In this document: in pieces, positions 1-4,523 of the stretch
Layout: the number at the start of each line of letters is the position of its first letter
Numbering within the stretch: position 1 is the first letter of the stretch
Assembly: GCA_031278795.1 (NCBI GenBank)
Contig: JAITJT010000006.1
Coordinates: 1-5,593, forward strand
Reading direction: 5' to 3'
Length of the DNA stretch: 5,593 nucleotides
Source: Deltaproteobacteria bacterium
GTDB taxonomy: Bacteria > Desulfobacterota > Desulfarculia > Adiutricales > Adiutricaceae
The notes under the pieces: model-generated
The model's database searches: none
Seen by the model: only the letters and a program-made list of their open reading frames with translations
Told to the model about the DNA's origin: nothing
Program-made: the position numbers and the translations under genes

Positions 1-57
1 ATAGCCGACGAAATTAACAAGGCCGTCTCCGGCGAGATGGAGAAGGCCGTGGGCTAA
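1..57 (+). CDS. 3' end of an unidentified plus-strand gene
   Basis: The window opens inside a reading frame that runs 18 codons (IADEINKAVSGEMEKAVG) to a TAA at 55-57. The tail is charged and probably helical. I considered a YbaB/EbfC-type nucleoid-associated protein because those end in a similar lysine/glutamate helix and glycine, but the spacing of the conserved Asn and Met does not fit well, so no name is given. The gene converges on rlmE, with 298 bp between the two stop codons. That it is coding is inferred only from the open frame and the absence of anything else in the first 57 bases. Confidence 0.5.
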   Translation: MADEINKAVSGEMEKAVG

Positions 58-240
58 AAACCCTAAAGTGCCTTAACATCTAGCCAAAAAGCGCTAAGTC
101 GCGTTTTTTAGCTTAATTAGAGCCACTCCCGCGTCTTTAAGACTCTAAAGCGCTTCCAGGCGCGCCCTAAAGGCGCGCCTCCAAAGCTTTAGCCAGAGAA
201 AGCTAAGAAGTTAGCTTAAAACTTAGCCTAAAGACGCCCT
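58..240. repeat. Intergenic stretch with scattered TTAGC/GCTAA motifs
   Basis: No gene is visible here. The stretch carries six copies of the pentamer TTAGC or its complement: GCTAA at 93 and 202, and TTAGC at 108, 189, 211 and 223. The copies at 200-217 form a small hairpin (AAGCTAA, loop GAAG, TTAGCTT). A weak hairpin with an A-run and a T-run (86-109) could end the upstream gene but has an internal mismatch. The pentamer recurs in most other gaps of this window, so this looks like one member of a dispersed intergenic repeat family. Its function is unknown. Confidence 0.5.
158..180. terminator. 9-bp GC-rich hairpin, possible terminator
   Basis: AGGCGCGCC at 158-166 is perfectly complementary to GGCGCGCCT at 172-180, with the 5-base loop CTAAA. 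There is no T-tract on either side. It lies about 100 bp downstream of the stop of the partial gene, in a convergent gap that also holds a much stronger hairpin at 268-304. It resembles the other GC-rich hairpins of this window but is shorter. It could be a backup terminator or an RNA 3'-end structure. Confidence 0.35.
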
Positions 241-267
241 GGGGTGAGCTTATACGCAAATAAGAAG

Positions 268-304
268 ATGAGGGGGGAAGCTCCAAAAGAGCTTCCCCCC
301 TCAT
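268..304. terminator. Bidirectional terminator between convergent genes
   Basis: A perfect 16-bp inverted repeat: the left arm 268-283 begins ATGAGGGGGG, the loop is CAAAA, and the right arm 289-304 ends CCCCCCTCAT. On the plus strand it is followed by TTTGTCTT, and on the minus strand by CTTCTTATT, so both tails are pyrimidine-rich although neither is a clean T-run. It lies 52 bp beyond the rlmE stop and about 210 bp beyond the stop of the left-hand gene. That position fits one terminator serving both convergent genes, with rlmE the likelier main client. Confidence 0.8.
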
Positions 305-355
305 TTTGTCTTAAAATAAGCTCATATTTGGGCTTAAGGAAGGCTTTCTCTTGTC

Positions 356-955
356 TTATGAGGATGCGCCCCTGAAGCTAAGACCCAGGGCGTAGAGCTC
401 CACGCTCTTTTTTCTAACGGCCTTGGGCTTGTGAAGCACAACTTTTTGAAACAAGGGGGAGAGCTCCTCTTTGAGGAAGAGATCTTGGTCCTTTCCTTGG
501 AAGAACTTGCACACAAAGCTCCCTCCCTCCGCCAAGAGGCTCTTGGCCCATGAGAGGGCGGCTCTGGCGAGCTCCAGGCTCTTGAGGCTGTCACCAAACC
601 TGTCGCCGCTGGTTCTGGGGGCTAGGTCGGATAAGATCACCTGAAAAGGCGCAAACTCTACTATCTCCGAAGGTGGATCTTCTAATATATCTTGGAGGAA
701 GAAGCTGAAGTTTTTGGGCATCTTTAGGTCCATCTTTTGTAGATCCACCCCCACCACAATTTTTACCTTCCTGGAGGCGTATATGGACCAGGAGCCTGGA
801 TGGCAGCCCAGATCCAGAACCCTCTGTCCAGGTCCTAGTAAGCCCCTCTTCTCATCCATCTCTTTGAGCTTATACACGGAGCGGGCCGGATAGCCCTCCT
901 TGCGGGCCAAGGCGCTGTAGTGGTCATCCACGCGGTCTCTATCCTTTATAACCAT
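356..955 (-). CDS. rlmE: RlmE/FtsJ-type 23S rRNA 2'-O-methyltransferase
   Basis: The product (199 aa) belongs to the RrmJ/FtsJ family, which transfers a methyl group from S-adenosylmethionine to the 2'-OH of a conserved uridine in the A-loop of 23S rRNA on the large ribosomal subunit. The family's K-D-K-E catalytic tetrad is intact: K29 in RSVYKL, D110 in LSDLAPRTSG, K150 in VCKFFQG and E186 in KSVELYAL. The SAM-binding loop LDLGCHPGSW lies at 47-56, with a His where most family members have a small residue. Length is close to the usual ~200 aa. I chose the ATG at 955. An in-frame TTG at 1018 would add 21 residues (LVNILKLVKIS...) that are not family-like and has no Shine-Dalgarno. The ATG has only a weak AGG-rich upstream sequence. 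The gene is divergent from tsaE and convergent with the gene to its left. No FtsH gene is next to it here. Confidence 0.93.
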   Translation of the reverse strand: MVIKDRDRVDDHYSALARKEGYPARSVYKLKEMDEKRGLLGPGQRVLDLGCHPGSWSIYASRKVKIVVGVDLQKMDLKMPKNFSFFLQDILEDPPSEIVEFAPFQVILSDLAPRTSGDRFGDSLKSLELARAALSWAKSLLAEGGSFVCKFFQGKDQDLFLKEELSPLFQKVVLHKPKAVRKKSVELYALGLSFRGASS

Positions 956-1066
956 GAAGCCTAACCTTTGGCTCTTTCTTTTGCTTATTTTTACTAGTTT
1001 CAAGATATTGACGAGCAAGCTGAAAAAAACGATAATATCATTTTTTAAATCTTTTGGAGGCCACTC
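956..1066. other. Divergent rlmE/tsaE promoter region
   Basis: The gap between the two divergent genes is AT-rich and, unlike most gaps in this window, contains no TTAGC/GCTAA motif. It holds a good plus-strand promoter (1008-1036). For rlmE I see only weak minus-strand candidates, for example TTGCTC with a TAAAAA element about 19 bp downstream, so I do not call that promoter. Confidence 0.5.
1008..1036 (+). promoter_or_regulatory. Sigma-70-type promoter for tsaE
   Basis: TTGACG at 1008-1013 is separated by exactly 17 bp from GATAAT at 1031-1036. This is close to the housekeeping consensus TTGACA-17-TATAAT. Transcription would start near 1043, about 13 bases before the GGAGG at 1056. The -35 element overlaps the 5' end of the longer, rejected rlmE frame, which argues further for the shorter RlmE start. 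Confidence 0.7.
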
Positions 1067-1069
1067 ATC
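1056..1069 (+). promoter_or_regulatory. Strong Shine-Dalgarno followed by an ATC codon in the tsaE frame
   Basis: GGAGG at 1056-1060 is the best ribosome-binding sequence near tsaE. Six bases later, at optimal spacing, lies ATC (1067-1069) in the tsaE frame. The frame is open from 1049 and contains no ATG or GTG before the conserved part of TsaE. Its only standard start is TTG at 1106, 45 bases beyond the GGAGG and without a good site of its own. Initiation at AUC would add 13 residues (ILDHAKLSFERIF), and the stretch SFERIFLEPEDTL looks like the usual TsaE N-terminal strand. The ribosome site is seen; AUC initiation is inferred. Confidence 0.5.
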
Positions 1070-1105
1070 CTAGACCACGCGAAGTTAAGCTTTGAGCGCA
1101 TCTTT

Positions 1106-1597
1106 TTGGAACCAGAGGACACCCTGGAGGCCGGTAGGCTCTTGGCCATATATTTGGATAAAAAGGCCTACTTCAGCCACAACGTAACCGTACTGCTCCA
1201 GGGCCCCATGGGATGCGGGAAGACAGTCCTGGCCAAGGGTTTCGGGAAGGCCCTGGGCATAGACCCTGACGACATAGTAAGCCCCACCTTCTCCATCGCC
1301 AATAGGCACCGGGGAAGGAGGGTTTTTACGCATCTGGATCTCTTCCGCCTGGGTGAGACCTGCCACCCCCTAGACGAGTTCGTAAACTCAGGCCTCGACG
1401 AGTACTTTGACGGGGTGAGCCTAATTGAGTGGTCCGAGCGCCTGGACTATGATTACTATCCGGAGCCCAAGCTCCGGATATCCATGAAGGTCTTTGACTC
1501 TCCCTCATCCACCACCCATACGCCCAGGCTCGCAAGCTTTGAGGGGCGCTTCCCCTATAGCCTGGAGGAGGTCTTTAACGTATTCCCCAGGCCTTGA
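1106..1597 (+). CDS. tsaE: TsaE, ATPase of tRNA t6A37 synthesis
   Basis: TsaE (YjeE) is the P-loop ATPase that works with TsaB and TsaD in the cytoplasm to attach the threonylcarbamoyl group to A37 of ANN-decoding tRNAs. Numbered from the TTG at 1106 (163 aa), the Walker A motif GPMGCGKT is at 33-40, the family signature SPTF at 59-62, HLDLFRL at 76-82 and LIEWSERL at 106-113, all in the expected order and spacing. A roughly 45-residue C-terminal extension is less conserved. The start is uncertain: TTG at 1106 is the only standard codon, but an ATC at 1067 behind a GGAGG may be the real one (176 aa). The next gene downstream on this strand is lysC, 222 bp away. From memory, tsaE next to lysC is common in Deltaproteobacteria. 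The stop codon lies inside the loop of a terminator-like hairpin. Confidence 0.92.
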   Translation: MEPEDTLEAGRLLAIYLDKKAYFSHNVTVLLQGPMGCGKTVLAKGFGKALGIDPDDIVSPTFSIANRHRGRRVFTHLDLFRLGETCHPLDEFVNSGLDEYFDGVSLIEWSERLDYDYYPEPKLRISMKVFDSPSSTTHTPRLASFEGRFPYSLEEVFNVFPRP

Positions 1598-1612
1598 AAA
1601 GGCCTGGGGAAT
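1582..1612 (+). terminator. Terminator hairpin overlapping the tsaE stop codon
   Basis: ATTCCCCAGGCCTT at 1582-1595 pairs perfectly with AAGGCCTGGGGAAT at 1599-1612, giving 14 bp closed by a GAA loop. The TGA stop (1595-1597) sits at the top of the stem and loop, so the last four codons (FPRP) form the left arm. Downstream bases are GCCTTTAAGC, with no real T-run. The fold and position are visible; the termination role is inferred from similar hairpins after the other genes of the window. Confidence 0.65.
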
Positions 1613-1640
1613 GCCTTTAAGCTAATTTAAGGATTTATAT

Positions 1641-1765
1641 CTCTTAGATTTTAGCCTTCTTAGATTTTAGCCTTCGTAGATTTTAGCCTCTTAAATTTTA
1701 GCCTCTTTGATTTTAGCCTCTTGGCTATTAGCCTCTTAGATTTTAGCTTTTTTAGGTTTTAGTTC
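1641..1765 (+). repeat. Degenerate 15/16-bp tandem repeat array (TCTTAGATTTTAGCC unit)
   Basis: About eight head-to-tail copies of a unit near TCTTAGATTTTAGCC. The TTAGC core starts at 1651, 1667, 1683, 1698, 1713, 1728 and 1743, and a diverged TTAGT starts at 1759, giving steps of 16, 16, 15, 15, 15, 15 and 16 bases. The final GATTTTAGCC half is best conserved. The copies differ by single-base changes, for example CGTAGA, TTAAAT, TTTGAT and GGCTAT, so it is an old rather than a fresh expansion. The array fills most of the gap between tsaE and lysC and ends about 55 bp before the lysC start. It could be a binding array or simply slippage-derived filler. Confidence 0.85.
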
Positions 1766-1819
1766 TTTTTTAGATCAAACACACGGAGATAAGCCCGGGG
1801 ATTCCCGAGCTTCCAAGAT

Positions 1820-3058
1820 ATGGCCAGAATAGTCCAAAAATACGGCGGTAGCTCGGTTGCCAACCTGGAGCTCATCACAGGTGTAGCCAAGCGCGCCATT
1901 AGCGCAAAGAACCAAGGTAACGAGGTGGTGGTGGTGCTCTCCGCCATGAAGGGGGAGACCGACCGCTTGATGTGCCTAGCTAGGGACATGTTCCCAGAGC
2001 CCAGCCCCAGGGAGCTGGATAGCCTGCTCTCCACCGGAGAGCAGATATCCATCGCCCTCTTCGCCATCGCCTGCCAGTCCATGGGGGAGAAGGTCAAATC
2101 CTTCCTGGGCTTCCAGGCTGGAATAAAGACGGATGACATCCACCAGAAGGCGAGAATCCTGGAGATTAACCCGGGTAGGATAAACACCGAGCTCGCCAAG
2201 GGCCGCATAGCCGTGGTGGCAGGATTTCAGGGCATGAACCGCTCCGGAGACATAACCACTTTAGGCCGCGGAGGCTCGGACACCACGGCCGTGGCCATAG
2301 CCATCGCCCTAAACGCCGATGCCTGCGAGATATACACGGACGTGGACGGCATCTACACGACAGATCCCAACATCTGCAACAACGCCCGCAAACTGGATAA
2401 GATTAGCTATGAGGAGATGTTGGAGCTATCGTCTCTGGGCGCCAAGGTCATGGAGATAAGAAGCGTGGAGCTGGGCATGAACTACGCCCTTCCTATCCAC
2501 GTGCGCCACGCCCATAGCCCGGGAAGCGGCACAATCATCAGCAAAGAGGAACCCGATATGGAAAAAACCCCGGTCAGGGGCGTCACCCACCAGATGAACG
2601 AGGCCAGGGTCACCCTGGTCAGGGTCAAAGACGAGCCCGGGGTGGCCGCCCGCATACTCACCATCATCTCCAAGGCCGAAATTATAGTGGACATGATAAT
2701 CCAGAACCGCTCCAGAAGCCTGGAGGGAAGCTCCTCCGGGTTCACGGACTTCTCCTTCACAGTGCCACTTTCCGACTACCAAAGAACCATGGAGCTCATG
2801 AACACCGCCAAAAACGAGCTGGGAGCGGAGGACATCCTAGGTGACGACAACATCGCCAAGGTCTCCATCGTAGGCGTGGGCATGCGCAACCACGCTGGAG
2901 TGGCCGCCACCATGTTCCAGGCCATGGCTAGGGAAGGCATAAACATAGAGATGATTACCACCTCGGAAATTAAGATAAGCTGCGTAATCGCCAAGAAGTA
3001 CGCTGAGCTCGCCGTGCGCACCCTCCATGATGCCTTCCAGTTGGAGATGGCACCCTAG
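1820..3058 (+). CDS. lysC: Aspartate kinase (monofunctional, ACT-regulated)
   Basis: Aspartokinase phosphorylates aspartate with ATP to 4-aspartyl phosphate, the first step toward lysine, diaminopimelate, threonine and methionine. The 412-aa length matches the ~400-aa monofunctional class. The kinase domain shows KYGGSS at 7-12, STGEQ at 71-75, GRGGSDTTA at 149-157 and YTDVDGIYTTDP at 172-183. Two C-terminal ACT domains follow: about 264-330 (VTLVRVKDEPGVAARIL) and about 345-410 (AKVSIVGVGMRNHAGVAATMF). Such domains bind lysine and/or threonine for feedback inhibition; which ligand applies here cannot be read from sequence alone. The start ATG at 1820 leads directly into the conserved N-terminus. 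There is no Shine-Dalgarno at normal distance: GGAG at 1785-1788 is 31 bases upstream, with a small CGGG/CCCG hairpin between. The upstream gap shows no lysine-riboswitch features, only the tandem array. A terminator lies 9 bp past the stop. Confidence 0.96.
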   Translation: MARIVQKYGGSSVANLELITGVAKRAISAKNQGNEVVVVLSAMKGETDRLMCLARDMFPEPSPRELDSLLSTGEQISIALFAIACQSMGEKVKSFLGFQAGIKTDDIHQKARILEINPGRINTELAKGRIAVVAGFQGMNRSGDITTLGRGGSDTTAVAIAIALNADACEIYTDVDGIYTTDPNICNNARKLDKISYEEMLELSSLGAKVMEIRSVELGMNYALPIHVRHAHSPGSGTIISKEEPDMEKTPVRGVTHQMNEARVTLVRVKDEPGVAARILTIISKAEIIVDMIIQNRSRSLEGSSSGFTDFSFTVPLSDYQRTMELMNTAKNELGAEDILGDDNIAKVSIVGVGMRNHAGVAATMFQAMAREGINIEMITTSEIKISCVIAKKYAELAVRTLHDAFQLEMAP

Positions 3059-3066
3059 AAAGACAA

Positions 3067-3093
3067 ATGAGCCGGGCCAAAGGCCCGGCTCAT
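3067..3093. terminator. Bidirectional terminator between lysC and the exported-protein gene
   Basis: ATGAGCCGGGCC at 3067-3078 pairs perfectly with GGCCCGGCTCAT at 3082-3093 around an AAA loop (12 bp). It begins 9 bases after the lysC stop. On the plus strand the tail is AACAAAAGC, so there is no T-run. On the minus strand the tail is TTGTCTTTCT, which resembles a normal terminator tail for the gene arriving from the right. Its outer stem and flank (CTCATTTGTCTT) closely resemble those of the hairpin at 268-304. Confidence 0.78.
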
Positions 3094-3099
3094 AACAAA

Positions 3100-3123
3100 A
3101 GCATTTACGGCAGCATTTACAGC
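3100..3123 (+). repeat. Two-copy 12-bp tandem repeat
   Basis: AGCATTTACGGC (3100-3111) is followed directly by AGCATTTACAGC (3112-3123), with one mismatch. It sits just beyond the lysC terminator, at the left edge of the TTAGC cluster. The 12-bp period equals that of the unrelated-looking array at 5137-5170. Function is unknown. Confidence 0.6.
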
Positions 3124-3130
3124 GTCAGTA

Positions 3131-3271
3131 GCTTAGCTATTCCGTAAAAGAGCTAAACGTCTGACTAGCTAAACCTTAGCTTAGCTAAAATTAGCTTGGC
3201 TACACGCTCGCTAGCTGGCTTAGAAAGGCACCTATTTAGCTACTTCCATAGCCAAAGTGGCTTTTAGCTAA
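3131..3271. repeat. Dense TTAGC/GCTAA cluster with TTAGCTAA palindromes
   Basis: Ten copies lie within about 140 bp: TTAGC at 3133, 3176, 3181, 3191, 3236 and 3264, and GCTAA at 3152, 3168, 3184 and 3267. At 3181-3188 and 3264-3271 the two orientations overlap as the perfect palindrome TTAGCTAA. Mixed orientation lets many pairs fold, for example TTAGCT 3133-3138 with AGCTAA 3151-3156. The cluster sits between two convergent genes, downstream of both, so a promoter role is unlikely. It could be transcribed into the 3' end of the minus-strand gene's mRNA. No coding frame is supported here. Confidence 0.7.
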
Positions 3272-3286
3272 ACCGTCTACCTCCCC

Positions 3287-4087
3287 TCAGGCGCCGGTGT
3301 TGGCGCTGTCATCTGTGGCCGGAGGCGGGTTCACCTGGGAGAGCTGGCTCTTCCACCTGGAAAGGTCGAGGTTCAATGAGGAGACCCCCGCGTCCCCCCT
3401 GTCTCCCACCATGGTGAGAAACACCAGTTTGTCCTGGATCTGCATGGCGGAGGTGTTCAGGTAGTTCTGGCACTTCTCCCCGTTAATCTTAAAGGTGCTC
3501 AAAAGCCCCACCGAGATGGAGGACGGGGTCTTCTCGTAGACCTTGGAGTATTTGTTCACGTCGTAGCTGAAATCAAGATCCTTCCCCAGCTTCTTCCTCA
3601 AGATGCCGTTGGCCTTCACCTCGAAGCCGAAGGCGACCAAAGAGGTGCTGGTGGCCAGCCCGAACCAGGTGTTGTATTTGTCCAACTGCTTCTTGGCGGA
3701 TTTACCCACGTAGCTCTTCTGGTTCATCTTCCTGGTGGTGGTGAAGAGGGCCATCCTGGGTATCTTGGTGGGCTCACCCGCCTTCACCTGCCTAACAAAC
3801 TCCAGGAACTCCTCCGGGTTTCCGTAGGCGCCCAGGACCAGGAGCTTAAAATGGGTGTTTAAGGAGCGCAGGAAGTCATCCGCGTCAGGGTCTAGGCCCC
3901 AGAGGTTCTTAAACCCATCCGGCGCGAAGTAGGTCACCAAGACCTCCCCTATCTGGTAGGTGCTAATAACCTTGGTAGGGGCATCCTCGCCCGCGGCCAT
4001 GGCCTTCACCGGGCTAAGGGCCATCAGAGCGCCACTAAGGAGGGCCAAGAGGGCCGTTAGAAGAAAAAATCCCACTCTGTTAAACAT
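3287..4087 (-). CDS. Exported protein of unknown function
   Basis: I do not recognise this 266-aa protein. It starts with a classic Sec signal peptide: R4, a hydrophobic core FFLLTALLALLSGALMAL (7-24) and a likely cleavage after A31 in AMA-AG, giving a mature periplasmic or secreted protein of about 235 aa. The mature part is a mixed soluble domain, for example VLVTYFAPDGFKNLWGLDP (49-67), LLVLGAYGNPEEFLEFV (82-98) and IPRMALFTTT (109-118), with one cysteine (C206) and no recognisable catalytic motif. The C-terminal 15 residues are a low-complexity P/D/A tail. No lipobox is evident. The ATG at 4087 is preceded at good distance by AAGGGA on the minus strand, supporting the start. The gene is alone on its strand, convergent with lysC and divergent from the membrane-protein gene. 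A strong promoter about 240 bp upstream implies a long leader. Confidence 0.8.
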   Translation of the reverse strand: MFNRVGFFLLTALLALLSGALMALSPVKAMAAGEDAPTKVISTYQIGEVLVTYFAPDGFKNLWGLDPDADDFLRSLNTHFKLLVLGAYGNPEEFLEFVRQVKAGEPTKIPRMALFTTTRKMNQKSYVGKSAKKQLDKYNTWFGLATSTSLVAFGFEVKANGILRKKLGKDLDFSYDVNKYSKVYEKTPSSISVGLLSTFKINGEKCQNYLNTSAMQIQDKLVFLTMVGDRGDAGVSSLNLDLSRWKSQLSQVNPPPATDDSANTGA

Positions 4088-4107
4088 TTCTAGTCCCTTG
4101 TATGCTA

Positions 4108-4147
4108 CCCTTGAGGAAGAATCCTTAAGGGGCTAAATTTTTTTTTT
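4108..4147 (+). terminator. Hairpin plus T10 tract just upstream of the exported-protein gene
   Basis: On the plus strand CCCTTGAGGA (4108-4117), loop AGAA, TCCTTAAGGG (4122-4131) forms 10 bp with one G·U pair. GCTAAA follows, then ten Ts (4138-4147), the best T-tract in the window. On the minus strand the same arms contain an A·C mismatch, so the fold favours plus-strand RNA. No plus-strand gene precedes it, so it may stop antisense transcription. On the minus strand it lies in the mRNA leader, directly before the Shine-Dalgarno of the exported-protein gene, and may act there instead. Its role is uncertain. Confidence 0.45.
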
Positions 4148-4267
4148 GACTCTTATTAACTTAGGCTAAAGGCAAAAACAGAGCCACTTGGGTTGGCCAC
4201 TTTCCATGCATTCTTGACAGCTTAAAAGGCCCCGGCGGGTAGTTTCTACCCTAAAAGGGAGAAATCT

Positions 4268-4312
4268 ATGGGTCAATGGGTAAAATTAAGCCTACTCCCC
4301 ACCCGGACCTAA
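4268..4312 (+). other. Possible 14-codon leader ORF with a strong ribosome site
   Basis: ATG at 4268 opens MGQWVKLSLLPTRT, ending at TAA 4310-4312. GGGAG at 4257-4261 lies exactly six bases before the ATG, the best-placed Shine-Dalgarno of any standard ATG on the plus strand of this window. It lies upstream of the membrane-protein gene with hairpins in between, an arrangement seen in leader peptides. A short ORF with a site can occur by chance, and the composition gives no repeated regulatory codon (one Trp, three Leu). Confidence 0.22.
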
Positions 4313-4324
4313 AGAGACCTTTTT

Positions 4325-4353
4325 ATTTAAAAAACTTTCAAGCTCTATGTCAA
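4325..4353 (-). promoter_or_regulatory. Strong sigma-70-type promoter reading toward the exported-protein gene
   Basis: Read on the minus strand, TTGACA (4353-4348) is followed after exactly 17 bp by TTAAAT (4330-4325). Transcription would start near 4318, leaving a leader of roughly 230 nt before the ATG at 4087. The leader would include the GGGTAG/CTACCC hairpin, an A10 run and the fold at 4108-4131. The -35 is a perfect consensus. A second, weaker minus-strand candidate (TTGACC 4276-4271, TAGGGT 4253-4248, 17-bp spacer) lies downstream. Confidence 0.65.
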
Positions 4354-4425
4354 GAAAATGTGAAATCACTAGGTTCTAAGCCAAGAAGCTAAAGATGCCT
4401 AAAAGCTTAAAACCTAAGGACAAGC

Positions 4426-4447
4426 GCGGAGGGTCAGGACCCTCCGC
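4426..4447. terminator. 10-bp GC-rich hairpin
   Basis: GCGGAGGGTC (4426-4435) and GACCCTCCGC (4438-4447) form a perfect inverted repeat with a 2-base centre; in RNA the loop would open to about six bases. There is no T-tract on either strand. It lies between the minus-strand promoter at 4325-4353 and the likely promoter of the downstream membrane-protein gene. It could insulate that gene from read-through, act as an attenuator, or be a palindromic protein-binding site. Confidence 0.4.
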
Positions 4448-4458
4448 ACACTAAACTG

Positions 4459-4488
4459 TTGCAAATCAAATACCACTTTCACCATTAA
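4459..4488 (+). promoter_or_regulatory. Possible promoter of the PH-domain membrane-protein gene
   Basis: TTGCAA at 4459-4464 is followed by CATTAA at 4483-4488 after 18 bp (or ATTAAA after 19). Transcription would start near 4495, leaving a leader of about 30 nt before the ATG at 4524. Both elements deviate from consensus, so this is a candidate only. Confidence 0.35.
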
Positions 4489-4523
4489 AGGCCCCGGAGG
4501 CCCTAAACTCACCAAAAAAACCT

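Larger units (their letters stand above)
4148..4523. other. Long gene-poor region with promoter, hairpins and a tiny ORF
   Basis: This stretch lies between divergently oriented genes. I see a strong minus-strand promoter (4325-4353), a TTGACA at 4214-4219 on the plus strand without a good -10, a small hairpin GGGTAG/CTACCC (4237-4251), a 14-codon ORF with a good ribosome site (4268-4312), a 10-bp hairpin (4426-4447), a near-repeat of TTAAAAGGCCCCGG (4222-4235 and, one A shorter, 4485-4497), and a repeated GCCACTT (4183, 4196). I could not match the region to tRNA, 4.5S RNA or the conserved core of a riboswitch I know. It has only one TTAGC-type motif (GCTAA at 4165 and 4388 are the exceptions to an otherwise motif-poor gap). 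Confidence 0.5.

Noticed and set aside
956..1018. N-terminal extension of RlmE to a TTG at 1018
   Set aside because: The extra 21 residues are not family-like, the TTG has no ribosome site, and the stretch overlaps the tsaE promoter -35 element.
1641..1765. CRISPR array
   Set aside because: Units are 15/16 bp, directly abutting, degenerate and without unique spacers; no cas genes are nearby.
1598..1819. Lysine (L-box) riboswitch upstream of lysC
   Set aside because: The gap is only 222 bp, filled largely by the tandem array, and I see no multi-helix conserved core.
1759..2208. Minus-strand ORF of 149 aa over the lysC start
   Set aside because: It lies antisense to the well-supported kinase domain of lysC, and its translation shows no domain-like pattern.
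2426..2782. Minus-strand ORFs inside lysC (including 2482-2760, 2776-3021, 2837-3028)
   Set aside because: All are shadows of the lysC frame in GC-rich DNA, without ribosome sites or recognisable products.
4148..4523. tRNA, 4.5S or 6S RNA gene
   Set aside because: No cloverleaf, CCA end, TTCGA loop or long symmetric rod could be made out; only short hairpins are visible.
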